The notes under the pieces: generated by a model
The model's input: the letters and a program-made list of their open reading frames with translations, nothing else
Told to the model about the DNA's origin: nothing
The model's database searches: none
Source of the DNA: Promethearchaeota archaeon
GTDB taxonomy: Archaea > Asgardarchaeota > Lokiarchaeia > Sigyniarchaeales > Promethearchaeaceae
Assembly (NCBI GenBank): GCA_014729055.1
Contig: WJKO01000786.1
Span: 1-7,647, forward strand
DNA length: 7,647 nt
Direction: 5' to 3'
Translations under genes and position numbers: made by a program
Shown: positions 1 through 6,168 of the stretch, one piece after another
How the letters are laid out: each line of letters starts with the position of its first letter
How positions within the stretch are numbered: position 1 is the stretch's first letter

Positions 1-1681
1 ACATAAACACACCATAAGACCATAAAACCCACGAACCAGTTTGAAATTGATTCATTTCGAATATATAACTTAGGAAATTGTCCAAGGCATATATTTTAGT
101 TATTTTTAAGAGGGAAAACTCTTGTATAGAAATTACTTGATGGGTATTTTTTTTAAGTTCTGAAAATATTGCATCTAATGATAAATTGGTCGGATCGGGT
201 AACTTCAGTCTTACAAATGTATTCAATGGGAAATTCTGATGAATGTCTGATCCCCCCATGCATGCCAGATTATTATCCAAACAAAATTGTCTTATTTCAT
301 TAGGATAGAGATCTCCCTCGTTTATAATTTCAAAGCCGTCAACACCCCAATCCCGTAGCTGTTCATAGGTATATGCTGCATCACTTATATTATCATAATG
401 GTTAACTGTTACGTAACCCCCATGTGATTTAACATACTCTATCATATCAGATACATTTAACTGGGTCGTACCTTGTTCACAGCTATATTCTGGCGGAATA
501 ATCGCTTCTTCGATTCCAAAGATATTTAGATGTATTTTTGATGCAGTATATTCTTGGGCAAGAAAAACAGTGAAGTTTAAATCATTTTCTTCAACATATT
601 CAGCCGCCAACTGAGCACCTCTAGTATTATGGTGATCTGAGAATGCTGCGCCGTTGATTCCTTGATTCAAATACCAATTTACTCGTTCACAAGGATCAAG
701 CCACCCGTCAGACTTGGTGGTATGGACATGAAAATCGAATAGAAATTCATCGTTACTGAGATTAGCTTCAATTCTCTGCGTTGGTAAATGACAACCGGTG
801 AGGTTTAAACTTATAATGAGTAATAGCAATCCTACTTTAATCAACCGCAGTAGTTCGGCAGATATAAAACTGATTGATTTAAGGAGACAGCTATTTCGTT
901 GATTGTTGGGTTCTTTTCGATTTTGTACCAATGTCTTGGATCCAAATTCAGATATATTTTCATCGTTACTTGGCGAGTCTGCGGAATTTGTAGAATGATG
1001 ATAACCTGTTAAATCTTCAGAATCGGCTAAATCCTTAGATTCTGTTGCGGTGGAGCTTTTGAAATGTACTTTAATCAATCTGGCGATAGAGTTTGTGTTT
1101 ATTCTGCGATTTGGATGCTTTAATACAAGTAAACCGTAAAATGATCTTATTAAAGTCAAACTGAGAATGATCTTAAACGATATTTCAAAGGCATAGGAAT
1201 AATGATCTGCGATATAGATAAATCCGCCCGACGGATAATAGATTAACAACCTAATTCCTATCCCTGCGATGGCTAGAATAGTAATGGTAAAGAAGAAGTC
1301 AAGTACCTTTTTCATTTCAATTAATATGGAATTGTTTAAAATGTTTCCTTTATAACTCCATCGGTTACCAACTAATATTATCAGCCGAATTACAGGATAT
1401 ACGATAATAAATAAGAGCAACCAATCTTCCAAGGATATTCCGATAAGGTAGGTCAGTGCAATAAAAGGCTCAAAAAGATATCTTTTTACTGGTAAAATGG
1501 ATTCGTATTGATTAGAAACATCCGTTTGGGTTATATAATCATAGAATGTGACTTGTCTATCTGCAATATAGGTGAGTGAGATCAAAAATGCAACCCAGAC
1601 CAGAAAAGCGAGAGTAATAAGGAAAATTATAAAATTTCTTCTAAAACGATGATAGCATTTGTAGAAAAAACCCTCTTTCAT
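1..1681 (-). CDS. Polytopic membrane protein with C-terminal PHP-type metallophosphoesterase domain (3' end beyond window)
   Basis: The frame stays open for 560 codons from the ATG at 1681 to the left edge. A TAA lies in frame four codons upstream, so this start is secure. Residues 1-15 are rich in Lys/Arg. Hydrophobic segments lie near residues 16-38, 86-105, 126-147, 165-187 and 281-297, separated by a polar Ser/Asn/Asp-rich linker (about 205-265). The rest is a PHP domain with its metal-ligand motifs: FDFHVH (H318, H320) with D325, FSDHH (D349, H350), E377, VNH (H428), GFE (E451) and GSDIH (D479, H481). Known members of the family (DNA polymerase PHP, histidinol phosphatase, CehA-like hydrolases) hydrolyse phosphate or other esters with two or three metal ions. 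Charge distribution fits an N-in topology that places the catalytic domain outside the cell. LTGC at 294-297 resembles a lipobox. The last visible residues are aromatic and may begin another membrane segment. The substrate is unknown. The gene is divergent from the LVIVD gene. Confidence 0.85.
   Translation of the reverse strand, partial: MKEGFFYKCYHRFRRNFIIFLITLAFLVWVAFLISLTYIADRQVTFYDYITQTDVSNQYESILPVKRYLFEPFIALTYLIGISLEDWLLLFIIVYPVIRLIILVGNRWSYKGNILNNSILIEMKKVLDFFFTITILAIAGIGIRLLIYYPSGGFIYIADHYSYAFEISFKIILSLTLIRSFYGLLVLKHPNRRINTNSIARLIKVHFKSSTATESKDLADSEDLTGYHHSTNSADSPSNDENISEFGSKTLVQNRKEPNNQRNSCLLKSISFISAELLRLIKVGLLLLIISLNLTGCHLPTQRIEANLSNDEFLFDFHVHTTKSDGWLDPCERVNWYLNQGINGAAFSDHHNTRGAQLAAEYVEENDLNFTVFLAQEYTASKIHLNIFGIEEAIIPPEYSCEQGTTQLNVSDMIEYVKSHGGYVTVNHYDNISDAAYTYEQLRDWGVDGFEIINEGDLYPNEIRQFCLDNNLACMGGSDIHQNFPLNTFVRLKLPDPTNLSLDAIFSELKKNTHQVISIQEFSLLKITKIYALDNFLSYIFEMNQFQTGSWVLWSYGVFM
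791..841 (-). other. Internal signal-peptide-like segment with lipobox (LTGC) preceding the PHP domain
   Basis: Residues 281-297 of the PHP membrane protein read as a short basic stretch, a Leu/Ile-rich core and then L-T-G-C, which fits the lipoprotein lipobox consensus [LVI][ASTVI][GAS]C. It directly precedes the catalytic domain. It may be just the last membrane helix, or it may be a site for lipid attachment and cleavage at C297. No ATG lies just upstream that would make the PHP part a separate lipoprotein gene; only TTG codons are available. Confidence 0.4.
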
Positions 1682-1772
1682 ATCTATTAATTAAATCGGA
1701 ATTGTTTTTAACTTGATCACTCAACAACAAGCTATTTATTTACATAATGAAATAATTCATTTGGTGTTAGTT
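1682..1772. promoter_or_regulatory. Divergent promoter region between the PHP and LVIVD genes
   Basis: This 91-bp spacer separates two divergent starts. For the plus-strand gene, the AT-rich stretch at 1732-1746 (core CTATTTATTTA) is a reasonable archaeal TATA box; initiation about 25 bases downstream would give a very short leader containing the GGTG at 1763-1766. For the minus-strand gene the best candidate is TTAAAAAC around 1702-1710, placing initiation close to the ATG at 1681; no Shine-Dalgarno site is seen there, so that transcript may be leaderless. Both assignments rest on spacing and composition only. Confidence 0.4.
1763..1766 (+). promoter_or_regulatory. Short Shine-Dalgarno-like GGTG that supports the ATG at 1773
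   Basis: GGTG ends six bases before the ATG at 1773, a suitable spacing. It favours that ATG over the in-frame TTG at 1713, which would lie inside the divergent promoter and add 20 residues ahead of the signal peptide. Confidence 0.45.
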
Positions 1773-3062
1773 ATGAGAATAAAAGGTCAAAAAAAGCAGA
1801 ATAACTCGAAAACTCGATTATTATTATTCTTATTTGTTCTATGTTTCAGCATATCTACGTTAAATAACAGAAGTCATTCCATGAATAATAGAAATATCCA
1901 ATATTCTCCCGTTAGTTCGGTCACTTGCACCCTCGAAATAGTCGGATCCTATTCAGAATTAAGTGGCTCGGCACAAGATGTTTTTATAGTGGGTGATTAT
2001 GCATATATTGCAGATAAAGACGACGGTTTAGAGATCGTTGATATAAGTGATCCAACGAATCCAAGCAAGATAACAAATCTCACCGATAATTCAGGCGATA
2101 GTTATGGTTTACATGTTTCGGGTGATTATGCTTATGTGGCAGATTGGGCCGATGGATTAGAAATTATAGATATTAGCAATCCGAATTCTCCATCCGAAGT
2201 GGGTGAATTTTATGATAGTTCAGGATTAGCCACAAATGTTTTTGTTTCAGGGAATTATGCATATGTAGCAGACTATGATGATGGCTTAGAAGTTATAGAC
2301 ATTAGTACACCCGCGAGTCCAACGGAAAGCGGATCGCATTATGATGGGGATGGTCTTGCGTATGATGTATATGTTTTAGGGGATTATGCATATGTAGCAG
2401 ATTATGATGATGGGTTAGAGATAATAGATATTAGTGATCCAAACAATCCTACCGAGACCGGGCAATACACCGATTATTCAAGCTTTGCCCAAGGGATATA
2501 TGTATCTGGAGATTATGCTTACCTCGCTTACGCTGGATCCGGGCTTTACATTATAGATGTTAGTGATCCAAGCAATCCCAGTAAGGTAGGAAGTTATGAC
2601 GATGGAACAGGCTCCACAAGAGGCGTCACGGTTTCAGGGAATTATGCATATATAGCAGACGGAAATGGTGGTGTGAATATCATAGACGTCAGTGATCCCG
2701 CAAGTCCAATAAAGGTTTGTGAAAAATCTTTAACTTCATTCGCGCGGAAATTAGTGCTTTCGGGTCAATATATTTATGTGGCAAACGATTATGGTGAACT
2801 ACAAGTTTTAACGAGCGGGTTAGATACAGATGAGGACGGATTAACTGACTATGAGGAAATTAACATACATGGGACAGATCCCAATGATACAGATACCGAT
2901 GGTGATGGATCTTCCGACTACGAAGAGATTGAAGAAGGGACTGATCCAAATGATAAACATGATAAACCCAGAGGGGGTATTAGCGGATATTCCATAATGT
3001 GGACAATCGGAACTTCAGCTCTTGTTATATTTCTAATTTATAGAAGACAAAAAATTCATTAA
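1773..3062 (+). CDS. Secreted LVIVD-repeat beta-propeller with calcium-binding repeats and C-terminal membrane anchor
   Basis: The 429-residue product begins with a basic segment (residues 2-15) and a hydrophobic core (16-29), a signal peptide. Residues 58-349 hold seven LVIVD-type repeats, six of 43 residues and a shorter last one. Each has the core G-[DN]-Y-A-Y-[VI]-A-D followed by GLEIIDIS-P-P. Seven units suggest a seven-bladed beta-propeller. Two acidic motifs follow: DTDEDGLTDYEE at 351-362 and DTDGDGSSDYEE at 374-385, resembling thrombospondin type 3 or dockerin calcium sites. After a GG-containing linker, residues 403-423 form one membrane helix, and the protein ends in RRQKIH, a stop-transfer pattern typical of archaeal surface proteins. 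The expected location is the outer face of the membrane, for binding or adhesion; no catalytic residues are evident and the ligand is unknown. I chose the ATG at 1773 because it starts directly at the signal peptide and has a GGTG six bases upstream. Confidence 0.9.
   Translation: MRIKGQKKQNNSKTRLLLFLFVLCFSISTLNNRSHSMNNRNIQYSPVSSVTCTLEIVGSYSELSGSAQDVFIVGDYAYIADKDDGLEIVDISDPTNPSKITNLTDNSGDSYGLHVSGDYAYVADWADGLEIIDISNPNSPSEVGEFYDSSGLATNVFVSGNYAYVADYDDGLEVIDISTPASPTESGSHYDGDGLAYDVYVLGDYAYVADYDDGLEIIDISDPNNPTETGQYTDYSSFAQGIYVSGDYAYLAYAGSGLYIIDVSDPSNPSKVGSYDDGTGSTRGVTVSGNYAYIADGNGGVNIIDVSDPASPIKVCEKSLTSFARKLVLSGQYIYVANDYGELQVLTSGLDTDEDGLTDYEEINIHGTDPNDTDTDGDGSSDYEEIEEGTDPNDKHDKPRGGISGYSIMWTIGTSALVIFLIYRRQKIH
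1944..2819 (+). repeat. Seven in-frame tandem repeats of about 129 bp encoding propeller blades
   Basis: Units start at about 1944, 2073, 2202, 2331, 2460, 2589 and 2718; the last is shorter. The GDYAY-type cores begin at 1992, 2121, 2250, 2379, 2508, 2637 and 2763, so spacing is 129 bp except for the last (126 bp). Units three and four are closest at DNA level: a 19-base identity occurs at 2254-2272 and 2383-2401, and most neighbouring bases match too, pointing to fairly recent duplication or gene conversion between blades. Confidence 0.9.
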
Positions 3063-3070
3063 AATATGTG

Positions 3071-3110
3071 ATTTTTTCTATTTTTTTTCTATTTCTATTT
3101 TTTCTATTTT
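3071..3110 (+). terminator. T-rich tract, probable archaeal terminator of the LVIVD gene
   Basis: Beginning nine bases after the TAA of the plus-strand gene, the sequence is almost pure T in runs of six, eight, three, six and four, each separated by CTA. Archaeal RNA polymerase stops at U-rich tracts without needing a hairpin, so this is a likely terminator for plus-strand transcription. On the opposite strand it is A-rich and would not terminate the oxidoreductase transcript. The last CTA is also the TAG stop codon of the convergent gene. Confidence 0.65.
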
Positions 3111-4723
3111 GAGGGAATTTTCAATACTACGTCTTGATCCCTTAAGATGGCTTGAACCTTCTTTATGTCAACATAACGCGGTTGATTGTTTTCCACCAAT
3201 GCAACTGCAGAAGCCACTCCAGCACCTTGACCACATACGATGGTTGTACCAATGCCGCGATGGGCATTCATAGCTCCAGGATCAAAGCTAACGGCACGGG
3301 CACAAAATGTTAGTCCATCGATTGTGTTGGGTATTAAAGCCCGTAAGGGTATGTGATATCCCCACTTTCCCGTATCGTCTTCGCTCGATCGATCATGCCA
3401 ATCTCCAACACCGATAGCATCGGGCTGTTCTTTATGATCTTTAAGGTCTGTACCTCTTATAACGTAGATCCCTTTCGGAACACGTGTAGTGCGTAAACCC
3501 ATGCGTTCACAAGTCCGCGCAATATATGCATTTTCCCAGCCCGGCATATGTCTGGCGATACGGAACATTCCCCAAGATCCGTATAGATTACGTTTATGCA
3601 TAGAAGTCCATCTATTTGCATGTAATGAATCTTCACGATAATACGGTCCGTCAAAGGCAAACATTCCATGACCCGGATACGTTCCTACCCATTTAAAATA
3701 AAAGCCTGCAATCGGTACTTCAGATTTTAAAACAATATCCAAGTCTTCTTCTTCTTCCGCTTCATCAAATACGCTTTCGGGTTGTCCTAATGCTTGGCTT
3801 TTAAACCAGATCAGCCGCCCGGTTTTTCCATGTTTTCTTAATTGAACTTTATCGGCGGGATAATATTCAAAAACATCGTCGGGAAGATTTAATGCCCAGT
3901 CTAAAAATTTATTCATATTTACCCCACCTATCCAAATATAACTCTGCACTAATCCTCTATTTTTTGCAGGATTTACAGTGCAGCCTTCATATCCTAAAAC
4001 CCACCAGGGAACTAATCCATTTGCGCTTGCGTCTATTATTTGTTTTGCAAGAATTGCGCCTCTCCCAGAGAAATATTCGACAATGATTCCATCTATCTGG
4101 TGAGTAATTGGTTTTTTTTCCTCGGATTCGGAAAGATCGCTTAATGAATCTTGTGGAAGCGATGGATTATTAATCTCTTTTACAATCGGTGCTACGGCAC
4201 GCGTATCCAACATCAAGTCTATTTTCTGTTCATCACACATTTGAAGTAAACCGAGTTTGATAGCTTCTAAATTTAATGCTTCTTCTCCACAAATCTTGTG
4301 ATCACCCCCTAAAAAAGGCCATTCAACATCACTCTTCCTATTTAGAGAGATAAGATCCTCCCATAATTTATCTGATCCGCCCAAAGATACTATTTTTTCG
4401 ACCATATCCATTCCAACACCTTTTATTTGCCATTTACCGGCATTTAGTCGAAATGCATGGATCTCCCATTGTGTGACCATGTTGGTGACGCTTTGTCCTC
4501 CTAAGTAATTATTTTGCTCTACTAACATTACTTTCGAATTATGAACATTGTAATTAAGTGATTTAAGAGCCCTTTTAGCACTTAGTGCCGCAGCTACGCC
4601 ACTTTGTGATCCCCCTATAATTAAGATATCAACATCCGCGATTATCGGACAATCCAATGTATCTCTTGTATAAACTTTCGGTCTATATCCTACGGGTTTT
4701 TCAACTTTATTTGACAAATTCAT
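3104..4723 (-). CDS. FAD-dependent oxidoreductase (FAD_oxidored family)
   Basis: The 539-residue product has no signal peptide and is probably cytoplasmic. After an N-terminal extension of about 30 residues comes the FAD-binding Rossmann fold: VDILIIGGSQSGVAAA at 31-46, with E69 (MLVEQ) ending the second strand, then LGGQ at 74-77. DASANG at 231-236 corresponds to the DATGD-type motif, and the C-terminal segment IPLRALIP (458-465), CARA (474-477), HRGIGTT (488-494) and CGQGAGVASA (497-506) matches the closing FAD-binding region of the family. An acidic insert occupies roughly 186-206 and a second acidic run 320-329. The second glycine of GxGxxG is Ser39. Substrate and redox partner cannot be told from sequence; the family includes many unassigned oxidoreductases. 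It is transcribed away from the arsR-ABC operon and its promoter lies in the shared 103-bp spacer. The ATG at 4723 is the first of the frame, with a TATA-like box about 25 bases upstream. Confidence 0.87.
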   Translation of the reverse strand: MNLSNKVEKPVGYRPKVYTRDTLDCPIIADVDILIIGGSQSGVAAALSAKRALKSLNYNVHNSKVMLVEQNNYLGGQSVTNMVTQWEIHAFRLNAGKWQIKGVGMDMVEKIVSLGGSDKLWEDLISLNRKSDVEWPFLGGDHKICGEEALNLEAIKLGLLQMCDEQKIDLMLDTRAVAPIVKEINNPSLPQDSLSDLSESEEKKPITHQIDGIIVEYFSGRGAILAKQIIDASANGLVPWWVLGYEGCTVNPAKNRGLVQSYIWIGGVNMNKFLDWALNLPDDVFEYYPADKVQLRKHGKTGRLIWFKSQALGQPESVFDEAEEEEDLDIVLKSEVPIAGFYFKWVGTYPGHGMFAFDGPYYREDSLHANRWTSMHKRNLYGSWGMFRIARHMPGWENAYIARTCERMGLRTTRVPKGIYVIRGTDLKDHKEQPDAIGVGDWHDRSSEDDTGKWGYHIPLRALIPNTIDGLTFCARAVSFDPGAMNAHRGIGTTIVCGQGAGVASAVALVENNQPRYVDIKKVQAILRDQDVVLKIPSK

Positions 4724-4743
4724 AAATAAGAATAGAGCATTTC

Positions 4744-4754
4744 AATATAAATAG
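4744..4754 (-). promoter_or_regulatory. TATA box of the FAD oxidoreductase gene
   Basis: On the minus strand this reads CTATTTATATT, a good match to the archaeal TATA consensus. Its centre lies about 26 bases upstream of the ATG at 4723, so transcription should start at or next to the start codon, giving a leaderless mRNA. That agrees with the absence of a Shine-Dalgarno site. The 10-base AAATAGTTTT (plus strand) overlapping this box at 4749-4758 is repeated at 4761-4770, just upstream of it. Confidence 0.55.
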
Positions 4755-4775
4755 TTTTAAAAATAGTTTTCAACT

Positions 4776-4821
4776 TATAAGAATATAACTAGATTTATAA
4801 GTTTATAATTATATTCTTATA
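4776..4821. promoter_or_regulatory. Inverted-repeat operator bracketing the TATA region of the ArsR-ABC operon
   Basis: The arms TATAAGAATATAA (4776-4788) and TTATATTCTTATA (4809-4821) are exact reverse complements of 13 bases, separated by 20 bases. The spacer contains TTTATAA twice (4794-4800 and 4802-4808). The first copy is placed about 26 bases ahead of the ATG at 4827, as expected for the TATA box of a leaderless transcript. A dimeric winged-helix regulator bound to the arms would obstruct TBP/TFB. ArsR-family operators are typically AT-rich imperfect palindromes in their own promoter, so this is the probable autoregulatory site. Confidence 0.65.
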
Positions 4822-4826
4822 TACTT

Positions 4827-5234
4827 ATGAATGTTGATTCTCTGGGATTAAAGCATCATTCTAATGACCACACATTAATTAATAAACTCGTCCTACTATT
4901 TAAAGCACTCTCTGACCATACAAGATTGATGATTATACGGATATTAGCTTCAAATATGAAGGATAAGATTTCAGTAACAGACTTATCTGAGATATTTTCG
5001 ATAAGTCAACCCGCAGTTTCCCAACACCTCAAGATACTCAGCAATATTGGTCTTTTAGATAGGAAAAAGGAGGGTAACTCCGTGTATTATTACGTAAATA
5101 TTAATGAACTAAACGAATTTAAAATCAACATAGATGAAATGTTTAAATTTATTTTTAAGAAGTGTCAGTATTTTCCTAACTGCGTTATGATTAAATCTAA
5201 AGATAAAAAAGAGGTAAAAAAAAAAGATGAGTGA
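4827..5234 (+). CDS. ArsR-family winged-helix transcriptional repressor
   Basis: The 135-residue product carries a typical HTH_5/ArsR domain. FKALSDHTRLMIIRIL (25-40) is the conserved opening helix pair, VTDLSEIFSISQPAVSQHLKIL (50-71) contains the recognition helix, and GLLDRKKEGNSVYYYV (75-90) is the beta wing. The alpha-3 metal motif ELCVCDL of arsenic/cadmium sensors is absent; the equivalent stretch is ISVTDLSE. The only cysteines are C113 and C119 near the C terminus, and His residues cluster at 10, 11 and 15. The protein may therefore sense a different metal through other residues, or a non-metal ligand or redox signal. The tail is Lys-rich. It is the first gene of an operon with an ABC exporter and probably controls its own promoter through the inverted repeat just upstream. 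No Shine-Dalgarno site precedes the ATG, consistent with leaderless translation. The stop overlaps the next gene by eight bases. Confidence 0.9.
   Translation: MNVDSLGLKHHSNDHTLINKLVLLFKALSDHTRLMIIRILASNMKDKISVTDLSEIFSISQPAVSQHLKILSNIGLLDRKKEGNSVYYYVNINELNEFKINIDEMFKFIFKKCQYFPNCVMIKSKDKKEVKKKDE
5211..5215 (+). promoter_or_regulatory. Shine-Dalgarno site for the ABC ATPase gene
   Basis: GAGGT lies inside the 3' end of the repressor gene, 11 bases before the ATG at 5227, followed by an A-rich stretch. Spacing is somewhat long. It contrasts with the first gene of the operon, which has none: leaderless first gene and SD-led internal genes is a usual archaeal arrangement. Confidence 0.55.
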
Positions 5235-6168
5235 AGTTGCAATAAAAGTAAGTAATTTAAAAAAGCGATTTGAAAAAATACAAGCAGTAAATGATATTTC
5301 TTTCCAAGTAAAAAAAGGTGAGTTTTTTGGCTTTTTAGGACCGAACGGTGCAGGAAAAACCACAACAATTCGGATTCTCACTGGGATTCTTAAACCCAAT
5401 TCTGGAGATGTGAATGTCACGGATATAAATGTTTTAAAACAACCTTCCAAAGCCAAGGAAAAAATGGGGATTGTTCCTGAGATTTCAAACGTATATATGG
5501 ATATGTCTGCTTGGGACAATTTGATGTTTATGGGAAAAATGTATGCTCTCCCTAAAGAACAAAGAATAGAACGTGCCACCAAGCTGCTAAAAAGGTTTGA
5601 ACTTTATGGAAGAAGAAATGACCTCGCTAAGAAGTTTTCTAAAGGGATGAAGAAACGACTTCTAATTTGCATGGCTCTCCTTAATCGACCCGAAATACTG
5701 TTTTTAGATGAGCCCACCTCTGGATTAGACGTTGAAAGTCAAAGGATAATCAGACAGATCATCCGAAAATACAATGAAGATGGGATTACCGTCTTTTTGA
5801 CGACGCACAATTTAGAAGAAGCAAATAGATTGTGCGATCGCGTCGCTATTATTAACAATGGCAAAATATTAGAAATAGACACGCCTGAAACGTTAAAACT
5901 TAAGAGTAAAAAAATTCAATCGATTGACGTAAAATTCGATAAAGTTGTTGAATTAAATGCGTTAAAAAGCGAATTAAGTATTAAATCTGCAAAAAAGGTC
6001 GGTGATCTCTTCAGATTATACACTAACGATCAACATACCTTGTTCTGTAAACTCGTTGATTATGTAAGAGAACAAGATTTGAGGTTATTGAGTGTAAAAA
6101 TGTTAGTACCAAGTTTAGAAGATGTGTTTGTTCAAGTTATTAAAAAACAAAAAATGGGGGCTAAATAA
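5227..6168 (+). CDS. ABC transporter ATP-binding protein (ABC-2/DrrA type)
   Basis: The 313-residue product is a complete ABC ATPase. Walker A is GPNGAGKTT at 38-46, the signature is FSKGMKKRL at 137-145, Walker B is ILFLDEP at 157-163 followed by the D-loop SGLD at 165-168, and the H-loop histidine is H194 in LTTHN. The Q-loop position is Glu (VPE, E85) rather than Gln, which occurs in other ATPases of this subfamily. Residues from about 220 form the extra C-terminal domain found in DrrA-like ATPases, ending with SLEDVFVQVI at 296-305. It would power export (or membrane insertion) of a substrate through the ABC-2 permease encoded immediately downstream. The ATG lies inside the repressor gene, with an eight-base overlap suggesting translational coupling. 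The substrate is unknown: related systems handle drugs, lipids, peptides or ions. Confidence 0.95.
   Translation: MSEVAIKVSNLKKRFEKIQAVNDISFQVKKGEFFGFLGPNGAGKTTTIRILTGILKPNSGDVNVTDINVLKQPSKAKEKMGIVPEISNVYMDMSAWDNLMFMGKMYALPKEQRIERATKLLKRFELYGRRNDLAKKFSKGMKKRLLICMALLNRPEILFLDEPTSGLDVESQRIIRQIIRKYNEDGITVFLTTHNLEEANRLCDRVAIINNGKILEIDTPETLKLKSKKIQSIDVKFDKVVELNALKSELSIKSAKKVGDLFRLYTNDQHTLFCKLVDYVREQDLRLLSVKMLVPSLEDVFVQVIKKQKMGAK

Noticed and set aside
1713..1772. TTG start that would extend the first LVIVD protein by 20 residues
   Set aside because: The extension would put extra sequence before the basic and hydrophobic parts of the signal peptide and occupy the divergent promoter; the ATG at 1773 has a GGTG at good spacing.
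1944..2819. Regularly spaced repeats as a CRISPR-like array
   Set aside because: The units are contiguous, in frame and encode a known propeller motif; there are no unique spacers.
3457..4086. Short open frames on both strands within the oxidoreductase gene
   Set aside because: They overlap conserved parts of the FAD enzyme in other frames and show no independent coding features.
5479..5481. Glu instead of Gln in the Q-loop of the ABC ATPase as a sign of inactivity
   Set aside because: Glu at this position is common among ABC-2 type ATPases, and all other catalytic motifs are intact.
5109..5582. 157-codon open frame on the minus strand across the repressor/ATPase junction
   Set aside because: It is antisense to two clearly recognisable genes (ArsR wing region and Walker A of the ATPase), has no family features, and its composition is what the opposite strand of those genes gives.
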